A DNA stretch of 64,000 bases from CAYJLB01 sp964370845 (GCA_964370845.1 CAYJLB010000001.1:1-64000); one strand, 5' to 3'; positions 24,747 to 34,036 are shown, counted from the stretch's first letter. Numbers and translations are program-made. The notes: generated by a model from the sequence alone, not told the origin.

Positions 24747-25700
24747 TTATTCCTCTTCTGTGCTTAAATCAAAGCCCAGTGAGTTAAGTTTTTCCTTAAC
24801 TTCGTCAAATGATTTTTTACCAAGGTTACGAACCTTCATCATTTCTTCTTCTGATTTATCAATCAAGTCGTTAACAGTATTGATTCCCGCACGTTTTAAG
24901 CAGTTAAAAGAACGCACGGATAAGTCAAGTTCCTCAATGGTCATCTCAAGGAGCTTTTCTTTGCTCTTATCGTCTTTTTCTACCATCATTGTTTCGTTAT
25001 AAACTTCTTCAGCTAAATCGATAAACAATGAGAGATGCTCGTTGAGGAGTTTGGCTGCAATAGATATAGCCTCTTTAGCAGAGATTGTTCCATCTGTCCA
25101 TACCTCTAATATGAGCTTATCATAATCGGTAATTTGACCAACACGGGTATTTTCAACCTTATAATTGACCTTTAAAACCGGTGTATAAATACTGTCGACT
25201 GCGATTACGCCGATTGCATTTTGCATAGTTTGTTTGTTCTTTTCAGCAGAAACATAACCTCTACCTCTATCAAGAACAATTTCCATGTAAAGTTTTGCAC
25301 CAGCACTAAGTGTTGCAATATGCATATCCGGATCCAAAATATCAACTTCCGAGTCAGTTTTGATGCTACCAGCAGTAACAACTCCCTCACCCTCAGCTTC
25401 AATATAAACCGTTTTAGGTCCGTCTCCATGCAATTTTGCGCTAAGTCCCTTTAGGTTAAGAACGATTTCAGTAACATCTTCTTTAACCCCAGGAATTGTG
25501 GATAACTCATGATGTACACCGTCAATCTTTACAGAGTTAACAGCTACACCCGGCAGAGAGGATAAAAGTACTCGTCTAAGGCTATTACCTAGAGTTGTAC
25601 CATAGCCACGCTCAAGCGGTTCTACTACAAAACGACCATAAGATTCATTTTGTCTGAGCTCGACTGTTTCGATTTCCGGCTTTTCGTATTTTTCAAGCAT
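24747..25700 (-). CDS. rpoA: RNA polymerase alpha subunit
   Basis: Dimerises to nucleate RNA polymerase assembly and contacts UP elements and activators. 317 residues. The N-terminal domain (~1-230) includes ERGYGTTLGNSLRRVLLSSLPG; the C-terminal domain (~250-310) has LDLSVRSFNCLKRAGINTV and VRNLGKKSFDEVKEKL helix-hairpin-helix motifs. Standard position between rpsD and rplQ. GGGAGGG precedes the ATG. Confidence 0.98.
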   Translation of the reverse strand: MLEKYEKPEIETVELRQNESYGRFVVEPLERGYGTTLGNSLRRVLLSSLPGVAVNSVKIDGVHHELSTIPGVKEDVTEIVLNLKGLSAKLHGDGPKTVYIEAEGEGVVTAGSIKTDSEVDILDPDMHIATLSAGAKLYMEIVLDRGRGYVSAEKNKQTMQNAIGVIAVDSIYTPVLKVNYKVENTRVGQITDYDKLILEVWTDGTISAKEAISIAAKLLNEHLSLFIDLAEEVYNETMMVEKDDKSKEKLLEMTIEELDLSVRSFNCLKRAGINTVNDLIDKSEEEMMKVRNLGKKSFDEVKEKLNSLGFDLSTEEE

Positions 25701-25787
25701 TTAAAACCCTCCCGTTTTTTCGTTATTACATTGACTTATTTTATCACTTTTATGAAAAATAAAATAATATTTTTCCAAAAACAATTA

Positions 25788-26384
25788 TTATTTTGAGTAA
25801 AGCTCAACGATTAGATGTTCTTCAACTTCAAAGTCAATATCCTCACGATTTGGCAAACGGACAACTTTTGCTGAAAGGTCATCTTTGTTCATGTCAAGCC
25901 ATAGTGGATTAAGTCTGCCTTTTGTTAATTCAACAACTTCTTTGAATTTAGGGCTTTTTTTACTTTTATCAGAAAGAGCGACAACATCATTAACAGAAAC
26001 TCTGTATGAAGGGATGTTTAATTTCTTTCCGTTTACTGTAAAGTGACCGTGAACTACTAGTTGTCTAGCTTCACGACGTGTAAGTGCAAGGCCCATTCTG
26101 AAAATAACATTGTCAAGTCTTTGTTCAAGTTGTGACAACAGGTTTTCACCTACGAGACCTTTTCCTTTTTGAGCAATTTCAAATTGGTGATAGAATTGTT
26201 TTTCAAGTACACCATAGATGAATTTTACTTTTTGTTTTTCTTTGAGTTGTAATCCGTATTCGGAAACTTTCTTACGTCTTCCGCCGTCATTATTTCTCTT
26301 AGTTTGCTTATCGATTCCCATAACCATCGGACTGATGCCTAGGGTTTTACATCTTTTAAGTATCGGTTGTTTGTTAACAGCCAT
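25788..26384 (-). CDS. rpsD: 30S ribosomal protein S4 (zinc-free type)
   Basis: Primary 16S rRNA-binding assembly protein and, in Bacillus, a translational autoregulator. 198 residues with the S4 RNA-binding domain at ~88-150 (RLDNVIFRMGLALTRREARQLVVHGH). The N-terminus holds only one Cys (KRCKTLG), so it is the zinc-free form, unlike the zinc-containing S14 and L36 in this cluster. It is 87 bp upstream of rpoA, the largest gap in this part. Confidence 0.97.
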   Translation of the reverse strand: MAVNKQPILKRCKTLGISPMVMGIDKQTKRNNDGGRRKKVSEYGLQLKEKQKVKFIYGVLEKQFYHQFEIAQKGKGLVGENLLSQLEQRLDNVIFRMGLALTRREARQLVVHGHFTVNGKKLNIPSYRVSVNDVVALSDKSKKSPKFKEVVELTKGRLNPLWLDMNKDDLSAKVVRLPNREDIDFEVEEHLIVELYSK

Positions 26385-26408
26385 CTCTTACACCTCCTTG
26401 TAGGTTAA

Positions 26409-26810
26409 TTAGACACGTCTTCTCTTTGGAGGACGGCATCCGTTGTGTGGGATTGGAGTAACGTCTTTAATAAGTCTTACTTCTAAATCCTCTGATTGTA
26501 ATGCTCTAATTGCAGCTTCACGTCCAGCACCAGGGCCTTTAACGAAAACTTCAACGATTTTTAAACCGTGCTCTTTTGCAGCTTTAGCAGCTGTTTCAGC
26601 AGCAGTTTGTGCAGCGAAAGGAGTAGATTTTTTAGAACCTCTGAAACCTAATCCGCCAGCACTCGCCCATGAAATAGCATTTCCTTGAGCATCTGTAATA
26701 GTAACAATTGTGTTATTGAAAGTAGATTGGATATGAACCGCACCAACTTCAATATTCTTTCTTTCTCTACGACGTCTGACAGTCTTTTTAGAGTTAGATT
26801 TTTGTGCCAT
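26409..26810 (-). CDS. rpsK: 30S ribosomal protein S11
   Basis: Platform protein of the small subunit that helps shape the mRNA exit path. 133 residues with VHIQSTFNNTIVTITDAQGN, KSTPFAAQTAAETAAKAA and the C-terminal DVTPIPHNGCRPPKRRRV. Fixed order rpsM-rpsK-rpsD-rpoA. GGAGGG lies before the ATG. Confidence 0.98.
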   Translation of the reverse strand: MAQKSNSKKTVRRRRERKNIEVGAVHIQSTFNNTIVTITDAQGNAISWASAGGLGFRGSKKSTPFAAQTAAETAAKAAKEHGLKIVEVFVKGPGAGREAAIRALQSEDLEVRLIKDVTPIPHNGCRPPKRRRV

Positions 26811-26825
26811 AATTCAAATCCCTCC

Positions 26826-27194
26826 TTACTTCTTCTTGTTAGCGATTGTTTTAACTGGACCTTTACGAGTTCTAGCATTCGTTTTAGTTCTTTGCCCTCT
26901 TACAGGTAGACCTTTACGATGACGAACACCGCGGTAGCATCCAATTTCAATTAATCTTTTAATGTTTAGAGCGACGTTTCTTCTAAGGTCACCCTCAACC
27001 ATAAAGTTTTTATCGATATAATCACGCAGTTTAGCAACATCTTCATCAGTTAAATCTTTAACACGGATACTTGGGTCTACCCCTGTATCTTTTAGAATAG
27101 TTGTTGCGGATTGTTGACCGATACCATAAATGTAAGTTAGTCCAATTTCGACTCTCTTACCTTTTGGTAAATCTACACCGGCAATACGTGCCAT
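26826..27194 (-). CDS. rpsM: 30S ribosomal protein S13
   Basis: Head protein contacting P-site tRNA and the intersubunit bridge. 122 residues from MARIAGVDLPKGKRVEIGLTY, with RGVRHRKGLPVRGQRTKTNARTRKG near the end. Start 27194 is set by GGAGGTG 8 nt upstream; the frame reaches 27212 but without a ribosome-binding site. Confidence 0.98.
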   Translation of the reverse strand: MARIAGVDLPKGKRVEIGLTYIYGIGQQSATTILKDTGVDPSIRVKDLTDEDVAKLRDYIDKNFMVEGDLRRNVALNIKRLIEIGCYRGVRHRKGLPVRGQRTKTNARTRKGPVKTIANKKK

Positions 27195-27244
27195 AATTCT
27201 GTGCACCTCCATTTTTAGGTAACTAAAGGTTAATCCTTTAAGTT

Positions 27245-27358
27245 TTAGCCCTGACGTTGTTTATGCTTTGGGTTTTGGCATATAACCATAATTTTTCCTT
27301 TGCGTTTAATAACCTTGCATTTTTCGCAGATTGGCTTAACCGAAGGTCTTACTTTCAT
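27245..27358 (-). CDS. rpmJ: 50S ribosomal protein L36 (zinc-binding form)
   Basis: 37 residues, MKVRPSVKPICEKCK to KHKQRQG. Cys11, Cys14, Cys27 and His32 form the zinc site, so this is the C+ form. Located between infA and rpsM as in nearly all bacteria, with GGAGG before the ATG. Confidence 0.97.
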   Translation of the reverse strand: MKVRPSVKPICEKCKVIKRKGKIMVICQNPKHKQRQG

Positions 27359-27428
27359 TTGAAATACCTCCTATTCACATTGATAGCATTAAGCTATTAA
27401 TATTAATACTTTATATAATTATTTGTCC

Positions 27429-27647
27429 TTATTTAGATCTCCAAGTAATTCTACCCTTTGATAAATCATAAGGTGACATCTCAACAGTAACCTTATCTCC
27501 TTCAACTATACGAATATAGTTCATACGAAGTTTTCCGGATACGTGCGCTAAGATTTTGTGCCCGTTACTGAGCTCAACTTGAAACATTGCATTTGGTAAA
27601 GCTTCCAAAACGGTGCCTTCAAGTTCAATTACATCTTCTTTTGACAA
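27429..27647 (-). CDS. infA: Translation initiation factor IF-1
   Basis: 72-residue S1-fold protein that occupies the ribosomal A site during initiation. MSKEDVIELEGTVLEALPNAMF, LSNGHKILAHVSGKLRMNYIRI and LSKGRITWRSK are all typical. Starts after GGGAGGTAG. Between the KOW-domain gene and rpmJ. Confidence 0.98.
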   Translation of the reverse strand: MSKEDVIELEGTVLEALPNAMFQVELSNGHKILAHVSGKLRMNYIRIVEGDKVTVEMSPYDLSKGRITWRSK

Positions 27648-27711
27648 ATTTAACTACCTCCCCTTTAAGTGGTGCAGTAAACTCTTGTAAGTATTGACAT
27701 ATTTTGGTAAG

Positions 27712-27954
27712 TTATTCACCACTATCATACTCACTCAAAAGTTTCTTTAGTTTTTTGTTTGTAATTTCTTGTAAATTAATTACTTCGCAAGTTTTAGCGA
27801 TATGCTTAACATTTTTCTTTTTAGGATTTTCAAGTTTCCTCTCTTTTCCGTCAGAAATGTAAGCAAAACCACCTTCAACTTTCACAACAACGAAATATTT
27901 CCCGATGTTATGTCCCGCAGTAGCCTTAACTAGTGAGCCTTGAAGTAAGTTCAC
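27712..27954 (-). CDS. KOW-domain RNA-binding protein (L14e-like)
   Basis: 80 residues. It starts LLQGSLVKATAGHNIGKYFVVVKVEGGFAYISDG, a KOW/SH3-like fold related to archaeal L14e, followed by a basic patch NPKKKNVKHI. This small protein is found between map and infA in many Clostridia and Bacilli; it is presumed to bind ribosomal RNA, but its job is not established. GGAGGTAGTTATT precedes the start. Confidence 0.85.
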   Translation of the reverse strand: MNLLQGSLVKATAGHNIGKYFVVVKVEGGFAYISDGKERKLENPKKKNVKHIAKTCEVINLQEITNKKLKKLLSEYDSGE

Positions 27955-27978
27955 AATAACTACCTCCTTAATATGACG

Positions 27979-28725
27979 TTACGGTCTTGTTAAAATAACC
28001 GCTCCATCGGGTGTTATTGCAATTGTGTGCTCAAAGTGAGCAGATAATGACCCGTCTATAGTTTTAACAGTCCACTCATCGTCCAATACTTTGATAGATG
28101 CTCCGCCAGCGTTAATCATTGGTTCAATCGCAATGACCATTCCAGCAACTAATCTAACTCCACGACCTGCTTTCCCAAAATTCGGGATTTCAGGTGATTC
28201 GTGTAAATCTCTACCAATTCCATGGCCGACAAACTCTTTTACAATAGAATAGCCATTTTTTTCATTGTGTTCCTGAATAGCAGCAGATAAATCCCCAACC
28301 CTCATACCAGGTCTTGCAATTTCAATTGCTTTATAAAGACTTTCTTCGGTAGATTTCATAAGAGATAAAGCTTCTTTAGAAACATTCCCGACAGCGAAAG
28401 TTCTTGCACTATCGCCATGATAACCATCAATATAGCTACCAACGTCAATGCTAACAATATCACCATCTTGAATTTTTCTTGCTCCAGGAATACCATGAAT
28501 TACTTCATCATTAATGGAAATGCAAGCACTTCCCGGAAAACCGTGATATCCTAAAAAGGAAGGCACGGCACCCTGTGAAGTAATGTATTTATTTATTAAT
28601 CGGTCAAGTTCTAAAGTTGTCATTCCAACTTTAATGCTTTCCCCAGCTAATTGCAATGCACCAGCAACAATTTTGCCAGCAACTCGCATTTTAGCAATTT
28701 CTGTACTTGATTTAACTATTACCAT
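27979..28725 (-). CDS. map: Methionine aminopeptidase type I
   Basis: Removes the initiator Met from nascent proteins. 248 residues. The five metal ligands are in SIDVGSYIDGYHGDSARTF (two Asp), GHGIGRDLHESPEIPNFG (His), AIEPMIN (Glu) and FEHTIAITPDG (Glu). The start overlaps nothing, lying 3 bp after the adk stop, so the pair is tightly coupled. Confidence 0.97.
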   Translation of the reverse strand: MVIVKSSTEIAKMRVAGKIVAGALQLAGESIKVGMTTLELDRLINKYITSQGAVPSFLGYHGFPGSACISINDEVIHGIPGARKIQDGDIVSIDVGSYIDGYHGDSARTFAVGNVSKEALSLMKSTEESLYKAIEIARPGMRVGDLSAAIQEHNEKNGYSIVKEFVGHGIGRDLHESPEIPNFGKAGRGVRLVAGMVIAIEPMINAGGASIKVLDDEWTVKTIDGSLSAHFEHTIAITPDGAVILTRP

Positions 28726-28728
28726 AAA

Positions 28729-29361
28729 TTAACCCTCAACCGCTGCAAGCGTCAGTTTTGACGTTTCAGCAATTTCTTCTTGACCAATAACAGTAATAAG
28801 TTTTCCTTGGTTTTTGTAGTATTCTTTTATAGGTTCAGTTATTTCATGATATATGCCAAGTCTTGAAACTACAGTTTCAGGTAAATCATCTTTACGAGTA
28901 ACTGTCTTTCCTCCACAATTGTCACAAACATTTTCAACTTTTGAAGGCCTATATTCAATGTGGAATGAAGAACCGCAAACCTCACAAACGCGACGGCCAG
29001 AAATTCTTTTCTTTATGTCTTCATCAGAAACATAAATCTCAATCACCTTGTCGATTACTACACCCATCTTGTCAAGCGCATGTGCTTGAGTAATAGTTCG
29101 TGGAAACCCATCTAAAATATAACCCTTATCACAGTCACTCTTGGCAAGTCGTTCTTTTAACAATTCAATTACAAATTCATCAGGAACAAAGTTTCCGTTG
29201 TCAATAAGATCTTTCGCTTTTTGTCCAATAGGAGTACCCGCCTTCATAGCAGCACGAAGGATATTCCCTGTTGAAATTGCTGGAATGTTATATTTGTTAC
29301 AGATAACCTCTGCTTGTGTACCCTTGCCTGCGCCGGGTGCACCAAGTATAATCAAATTCAT
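28729..29361 (-). CDS. adk: Adenylate kinase (zinc-containing)
   Basis: Converts ATP and AMP to two ADP. 210 residues. P-loop GAPGAGKGTQA at 7-17; AMP-binding and LID regions follow (DGFPRTITQAHAL). The LID carries four Cys, CEVCG and CDNCG, the zinc site common in Gram-positive enzymes. Between secY and map as usual in Firmicutes. Confidence 0.97.
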   Translation of the reverse strand: MNLIILGAPGAGKGTQAEVICNKYNIPAISTGNILRAAMKAGTPIGQKAKDLIDNGNFVPDEFVIELLKERLAKSDCDKGYILDGFPRTITQAHALDKMGVVIDKVIEIYVSDEDIKKRISGRRVCEVCGSSFHIEYRPSKVENVCDNCGGKTVTRKDDLPETVVSRLGIYHEITEPIKEYYKNQGKLITVIGQEEIAETSKLTLAAVEG

Positions 29362-29379
29362 TATTACACCTTCTTTTAA

Positions 29380-30666
29380 TTATTCAAGAAAGCCTTTGTG
29401 GTGTCTCATCATCATTTGTGACTCAAGTGTACGAACTGTTTCAAGTGCAACACTTACCACGATAAGGATTGATGTACCTCCCATTGCAATTTGAACACCT
29501 GAAGCCATTGCAAAGAAAATAGGGAATATTGCAATAACACCAAGGAAAAATGCACCTACAAGAGTAATTTTTGATAATACTCTCTTAATGAAATCAGAAG
29601 TCGGACGACCTGGTCTGATTCCAGGGATACCACCATTGTTTTGTCTTAGGTTGTTAGCCATTTCAATTGGATTGTATTGCATACCAACATAGAAATAGTT
29701 GAAAGCAATAATCAATACAAAGTAAAGAACAGCATAGAACCAGCTAGTAGTATTAAATAATGAAATAAAACCAGCGTAAAAACCTGTTTCCCCAGGAGGG
29801 AAGAAGAATGCAAGTGTTGATGGAATTGACATAAATGTCATAGCAAAGATGATTGGCATAACACCAGACATAGCAACCTTTACAGGGATATGTGTGTTTT
29901 GTCCGCCATACATTTTTCTACCAACAACTCTTTTTGCATATTGTACAGGAATTCTTCTTTCAGAGTGGTTCATTAGAATAATGAAACCTATCATAAATAA
30001 GAATAGTACGATAATAATTGGAACAAGAATAATATAACGAGTTTCGCCAGTAGCAGCCAAATTGATAAGAAGTAGTAATTCAGATGGACCTCTTGCAATA
30101 ATACCTGCAAAAAGAATCATTGAAATACCGCTACCAATTCCCTTTTCAGTAATTCTATCACCAAGCCATACAATCAGGGATGAACCCGCTGTAAAGGATA
30201 GTACGATTACTATAGCAGAGAAGATACCTTCAAATCCTTCTGTGTAAAGAAGTGCACCTTGATTTCTTAGTAAGAAATAGTATGCGATTGACATTGCAAC
30301 AGCAAGAACTGCTGTAAGAATTCTTGTAATGCGAGCGATTTTCTTTCTACCAGTTTCTCCCTCTTTCGCTAAACGTTCAAGAGGAGGAAGTGCATAAGTT
30401 AAAAGCTGCATAATGATTGACGAGTTGATATAAGGTGTGATTGATAATGCGAAAATAGTACTTTGTGAAAAAGAACCACCAGAAATCATATCAAGATAAC
30501 TTAAAATGCTTCCTTCATCACCAATCATATTAGTCAAAGCGTCAGGTGTAATAAATGGAACTGCAATAGCAACCCCAAGACGGAAGATTACTAAAATGAA
30601 AAGAGTGTACAAAAGTTTATTTCTTAACTCCGGGATTTTCCAAGCGTTACGAAGCGTCTGTAGCAC
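29380..30666 (-). CDS. secY: Protein translocase subunit SecY
   Basis: Channel of the Sec system in the plasma membrane, 428 residues with ten predicted helices. It starts LRNAWKIPELRNKLLYTLFILVIFRLG; the cytoplasmic loop RRIPVQYAKRVVGRKMYGG and the IPGIRPGRPTSDFI segment, which contact SecA and ribosome, are intact. It begins one base before the rplO stop codon region, so translation is coupled. Confidence 0.97.
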   Translation of the reverse strand: MLQTLRNAWKIPELRNKLLYTLFILVIFRLGVAIAVPFITPDALTNMIGDEGSILSYLDMISGGSFSQSTIFALSITPYINSSIIMQLLTYALPPLERLAKEGETGRKKIARITRILTAVLAVAMSIAYYFLLRNQGALLYTEGFEGIFSAIVIVLSFTAGSSLIVWLGDRITEKGIGSGISMILFAGIIARGPSELLLLINLAATGETRYIILVPIIIVLFLFMIGFIILMNHSERRIPVQYAKRVVGRKMYGGQNTHIPVKVAMSGVMPIIFAMTFMSIPSTLAFFFPPGETGFYAGFISLFNTTSWFYAVLYFVLIIAFNYFYVGMQYNPIEMANNLRQNNGGIPGIRPGRPTSDFIKRVLSKITLVGAFFLGVIAIFPIFFAMASGVQIAMGGTSILIVVSVALETVRTLESQMMMRHHKGFLE

Positions 30667-30667
30667 A

Positions 30668-31108
30668 CTAAATCACCTCAGCCTTCCCACCAGCATTCTC
30701 AATTTTTTCTTTAGCTGTCTTTGAGAAAGCCGCTACTTTAACAGTAAGTTTTTTAGTTAATTCACCATCGCCTAGAATTTTAATTCCATCGCAAGGTTTT
30801 TTGATGATTCCAGCAGCTTTTAGCATTTCTGCATCAACAACTGTACCATCAACGAATTTTTCTAAATCAGCAACATTGATTGTTGCGTAAATTGTTCCAA
30901 AAATGTTGTTGAAACCTCTTTTTGGAATTCTTCTAGTAAGAGCAGTTTGACCACCCTCGAATCCAGGACGAACGCCGCCGCCTGAACGTGCCCATTGACC
31001 TTTGTGACCTTTACCAGCAGTTTTACCATGACCTGAACCATGACCCCTACCGATTCTCTTCACTTTTTTAGTAGAGCCTTTTGCAGGCGTTAATTCATAT
31101 AACTTCAT
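30668..31108 (-). CDS. rplO: 50S ribosomal protein L15
   Basis: 146 residues, MKLYELTPAKGSTKKVKRIGRGHGSGHGKTAGKGHKGQ-type N-terminus rich in Gly and basic residues, with GVRPGFEGGQTALTRRIPKRGF. ATG 31108 follows AAGGAGGTG; the in-frame GTG at 31117 lies inside that site. Confidence 0.97.
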   Translation of the reverse strand: MKLYELTPAKGSTKKVKRIGRGHGSGHGKTAGKGHKGQWARSGGGVRPGFEGGQTALTRRIPKRGFNNIFGTIYATINVADLEKFVDGTVVDAEMLKAAGIIKKPCDGIKILGDGELTKKLTVKVAAFSKTAKEKIENAGGKAEVI

Positions 31109-31126
31109 AGTCCGCACCTCCTTGCA

Positions 31127-31306
31127 TTAGCTTTCGGTTACCTCTATAAGGTGAGATATTTTTTTAATTTTACCTCTTGTTTGCTCATTATCAGGCTGAA
31201 CCGTAACAGCTCTGATCTTTTTAAGTCCGAGGGAATGAGCAGTAGCGATTTGATCTTTTTTGTTTCCAATCAAACTTTTCTTAAGTGTAATTTTTAAGTT
31301 AGCCAT
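31127..31306 (-). CDS. rpmD: 50S ribosomal protein L30
   Basis: 59 residues from MANLKITLKKSLIGNKKDQ, with TAHSLGLKKI and a C-terminus of HLIEVTES. It sits in its usual place between rpsE and rplO and has GGAGGAAATAGCAC before the ATG. The conserved first strand and the LKKI turn identify it. Confidence 0.96.
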   Translation of the reverse strand: MANLKITLKKSLIGNKKDQIATAHSLGLKKIRAVTVQPDNEQTRGKIKKISHLIEVTES

Positions 31307-31320
31307 GTGCTATTTCCTCC

Positions 31321-31821
31321 TTAACCTAAAATTTCTTTTATTGTTTTACCTCTTTTTTCAGCAACTTGTGCAGCTGATTTTAAAGAAGCTAATCCTTCGA
31401 TTGTAGCTCTTACTACATTGCAAGGATTGTTTGAACGAAGAGATTTAGTTCTAATATCCTTAATTCCTGCTGCTTCAACAACAGCACGAACAGGACCACC
31501 TGCGATAACTCCTGTACCAGGACCCGCTGGTTTTAAAAGAACTCTACCTGCTCCGAATTTTCCAACAACTTCGTGTGGAATTGATGTACCTTTTAATGAT
31601 ACATTAATTAAGTTTTTCTTAGCATCTTCGATACCCTTACGGATAGCGTCTGGAACTTCTCCAGATTTACCAAGACCAAAACCAATGATGCCGTTTCCAT
31701 CGCCTACAACAACTAGTGCTGAGAACTTGAAAATACGACCACCTTTAACCGTTTTAGATACACGATTAATGGCTACAACTTTTTCACTGAGTTCCAGTGT
31801 GCTTGCATCTATTAAAGCCAA
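31321..31821 (-). CDS. rpsE: 30S ribosomal protein S5
   Basis: Decoding-fidelity protein; 166 residues with the double-stranded RNA-binding fold at the N-terminus (LSEKVVAINRVSKTVKGGRIF) and GAGRVLLKPAGPGTGVIAGGPVRAV. The start is a TTG at 31821 with GGAGG 8 nt upstream; the longer frame to 31860 runs into rplR and has no site. Confidence 0.95.
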   Translation of the reverse strand: MALIDASTLELSEKVVAINRVSKTVKGGRIFKFSALVVVGDGNGIIGFGLGKSGEVPDAIRKGIEDAKKNLINVSLKGTSIPHEVVGKFGAGRVLLKPAGPGTGVIAGGPVRAVVEAAGIKDIRTKSLRSNNPCNVVRATIEGLASLKSAAQVAEKRGKTIKEILG

Positions 31822-31837
31822 AAGTATTACCTCCTCT

Positions 31838-32197
31838 TTAGAATTTGAGTCCGCCTTCACGAGCGCCCTCAGCTAATTCCTGAACACGTCCATGATATAA
31901 ATATCCGGCTCTGTCAAATACGACTTTAGTTACACCCTTTGCCATTGCGTTTTCAGCAACAGCCTTACCGATTTTACGAGCAGCGTCTTTGTTTCCGCCA
32001 TTTTCTTCAAAACTTTTATCAAGAGTTGAAGCTGAAGCGATTGTTACGCCGTTTACATCATCGATAATTTGAGCGTAAATATGCTTAGAGGAGCGGAATA
32101 CATTAAGGCGTGGACAATCAGGAGTTCCTGAAATCTTGTTACGAACTCTACGTTGTCTTCTTGCTCTTGCTTCAGCTCTATCAAGCTTTTTCACCAT
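31838..32197 (-). CDS. rplR: 50S ribosomal protein L18
   Basis: 5S rRNA-binding protein of the central protuberance. 119 residues: basic N-terminus RAEARARRQRRVRNKISGT, then RLNVFRSSKHIYAQIIDD and the C-terminal FDRAGYLYHGRVQELAEGAREGGL. Ordinary spacing between rplF and rpsE. Confidence 0.98.
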   Translation of the reverse strand: MVKKLDRAEARARRQRRVRNKISGTPDCPRLNVFRSSKHIYAQIIDDVNGVTIASASTLDKSFEENGGNKDAARKIGKAVAENAMAKGVTKVVFDRAGYLYHGRVQELAEGAREGGLKF

Positions 32198-32214
32198 AAT
32201 AATTCACTCCTTTA

Positions 32215-32763
32215 TTATTTCTTACTACCCTTACCAGCTTTACCTTCCTTACGGATGATACGTTCGCCTTCATAACGGATACCTTTTCCTTTATATGGCT
32301 CTGGTGGGCGTTTTCCTCTTACTTCACTTGCGAATTGACCAACAACTTGTTTATCAATACCAGAAACAACAATTTTTGTTTGAGTTGGTACTTCAATTGT
32401 GATCCCTTCGATTTCAGGCATAATTACCTGATGTGAATATCCAAGGTTCATTACAAGTTCATTTCCTTGTTTAGCAGCACGGTATCCAACACCTTCGATT
32501 GAAAGAGTTTTTGAGTATCCAGCAGATACACCCTCAACCATGTTAGCAACAAGAGTTCTTGTTAAACCGTGTAATGCTCTATGATTTTTAGCGTCACTCG
32601 GACGAGTTACATTGATTATTGCACCTTCAAGAGAAATTGTGATATCTTTTGAAAAGCTTTTTTCTAATGTTCCTTTAGGACCTTTTACAGTAACGTTGCT
32701 TCCATCAATAATTACTTCTACTCCAGCAGGAACAGCTATTGGTTTATTACCTATTCTTGACAT
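32215..32763 (-). CDS. rplF: 50S ribosomal protein L6
   Basis: 182 residues made of two similar beta-sheet domains; begins MSRIGNKPIAVPAGVEV and ends with EPYKGKGIRYEGERIIRKEGKAGK. It lies near the elongation-factor binding region of the large subunit. GGAGG lies before the ATG. Confidence 0.98.
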   Translation of the reverse strand: MSRIGNKPIAVPAGVEVIIDGSNVTVKGPKGTLEKSFSKDITISLEGAIINVTRPSDAKNHRALHGLTRTLVANMVEGVSAGYSKTLSIEGVGYRAAKQGNELVMNLGYSHQVIMPEIEGITIEVPTQTKIVVSGIDKQVVGQFASEVRGKRPPEPYKGKGIRYEGERIIRKEGKAGKGSKK

Positions 32764-32778
32764 AAATTTAGCTCCTCC

Positions 32779-33177
32779 TTACCAAATGAAAGCTAGAACT
32801 TCTCCACCAACATGTAATTCACGAGCCTTTTTGTCAGTCATGATGCCTTTTGAAGTTGAAATAATTGCAACTCCAAGACCTTTCATAACTTTTGGCATGT
32901 CTTCACAGTTTGTGTAAATTCTAAGACCAGGTTTTGAAACCCTTCTAAGTCCAGAAAGTACTGGTGTATTATTCTCAGCATATTTAAGAGTAATTCTGAT
33001 TATACCCTGCTTACCGTCTTCAATGAATTGAAAACCTTTTACATAACCCTCGTCAACAAGGATTTGTGTAATTGATTTTTTCATATTAGATGCAGGAACG
33101 TCAACGCTTGCGTGCTTTGCAGAACTCGCATTACGAATTCTAGTCAATAAATCAGCGATAGTATCAGTAATTTGCAT
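32779..33177 (-). CDS. rpsH: 30S ribosomal protein S8
   Basis: 132 residues; ITDTIADLLTRIRNASSAKHASVDVPASNMK at the start and the hallmark STSKGIMTDKKARELHVGGEVLAFIW at the end. It binds central-domain 16S rRNA and, in E. coli, represses the spc operon. A 117-bp gap to rpsN upstream contains no gene and no structure I can assign. Confidence 0.98.
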   Translation of the reverse strand: MQITDTIADLLTRIRNASSAKHASVDVPASNMKKSITQILVDEGYVKGFQFIEDGKQGIIRITLKYAENNTPVLSGLRRVSKPGLRIYTNCEDMPKVMKGLGVAIISTSKGIMTDKKARELHVGGEVLAFIW

Positions 33178-33294
33178 GCTATGTTAACCTCCTTATAGTT
33201 ATCAGTATAATAGTTTTATAAGAATTTTTCAAGTCTTTTTACTATTACTTAACAACATTAGTTTGCGATTGATTGTGCAACTAGTAATATAAAA

Positions 33295-33480
33295 TTACCA
33301 GCTTGCCTTTCTTACACCCGGGATTTGACCCTTATGCGCTAATTCTCTAAAACAAATACGGCAAATACCGAATTTTCTGATATAAGCGTGTGGTCTTCCG
33401 CAGATTTTACATCTGTTATAAGCACGAGTGGAAAATTTAGGCGTTTTTTGTTGCTTATTTTTCATAGCCATTTTAGCCAT
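33295..33480 (-). CDS. rpsN: 30S ribosomal protein S14 type Z (zinc-binding)
   Basis: 61 residues, the short zinc form: Cys24-x2-Cys27 and Cys40-x2-Cys43 in RCKICGRPHAY and FGICRICFREL. Ends PGVRKASW. Between rplE and rpsH as in Gram-positives. Confidence 0.98.
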   Translation of the reverse strand: MAKMAMKNKQQKTPKFSTRAYNRCKICGRPHAYIRKFGICRICFRELAHKGQIPGVRKASW

Positions 33481-33496
33481 AACTTAATTCCTCCCC

Positions 33497-34036
33497 TTAC
33501 TTAGCAAATGGTGCGCCCATTAGTTCTAATAGCGCTTTTGCTTCTTCGTCTGTTTGAGCAGTTGTGATAAAGTTGATGTCCATACCACGGATTTTGTCAA
33601 TTTTATCATATTCGATTTCAGGGAATATCAATTGTTCTTTGATACCAGTTGAATAGTTTCCTCTACCATCGAATGAGTTTGGATTAATTCCTCTAAAGTC
33701 ACGTACACGAGGGAACGCAACGTTGAATAATCTATCCAAAAATTCATACATTCTTTCAGCACGAAGTGTTACCTTCACACCGATAGTCATTCCTTCACGA
33801 AGTTTAAAGTTAGCAACTGATTTCTTAGCTTTACATTCAACAGCCTTTTGACCAGTGATGATTGCTAAGTCGCTCATGATAGCTTCGATAACTTTTTTGT
33901 TTTCTTTAGCTTCACCGCAACCAACGTTGATAACGATTTTATCTAATTTAGGAATTTCCATAACGTTTTTGTAGCCGAACTTTGTCATTAAAGCAGGAGC
34001 TACGGTACTAACGTAATATTCTTTCATTCTTGACAT
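33497..34036 (-). CDS. rplE: 50S ribosomal protein L5
   Basis: 5S rRNA-binding central-protuberance protein, 179 residues. VINVGCGEAKENKKVIEA, ITGQKAVECKAKKSVANFKLREGMTIG and RDFRGINPNSFDGRGNYSTGIKEQLIFPEI are all conserved. AGGAGG-type site before the ATG. Confidence 0.98.
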   Translation of the reverse strand: MSRMKEYYVSTVAPALMTKFGYKNVMEIPKLDKIVINVGCGEAKENKKVIEAIMSDLAIITGQKAVECKAKKSVANFKLREGMTIGVKVTLRAERMYEFLDRLFNVAFPRVRDFRGINPNSFDGRGNYSTGIKEQLIFPEIEYDKIDKIRGMDINFITTAQTDEEAKALLELMGAPFAK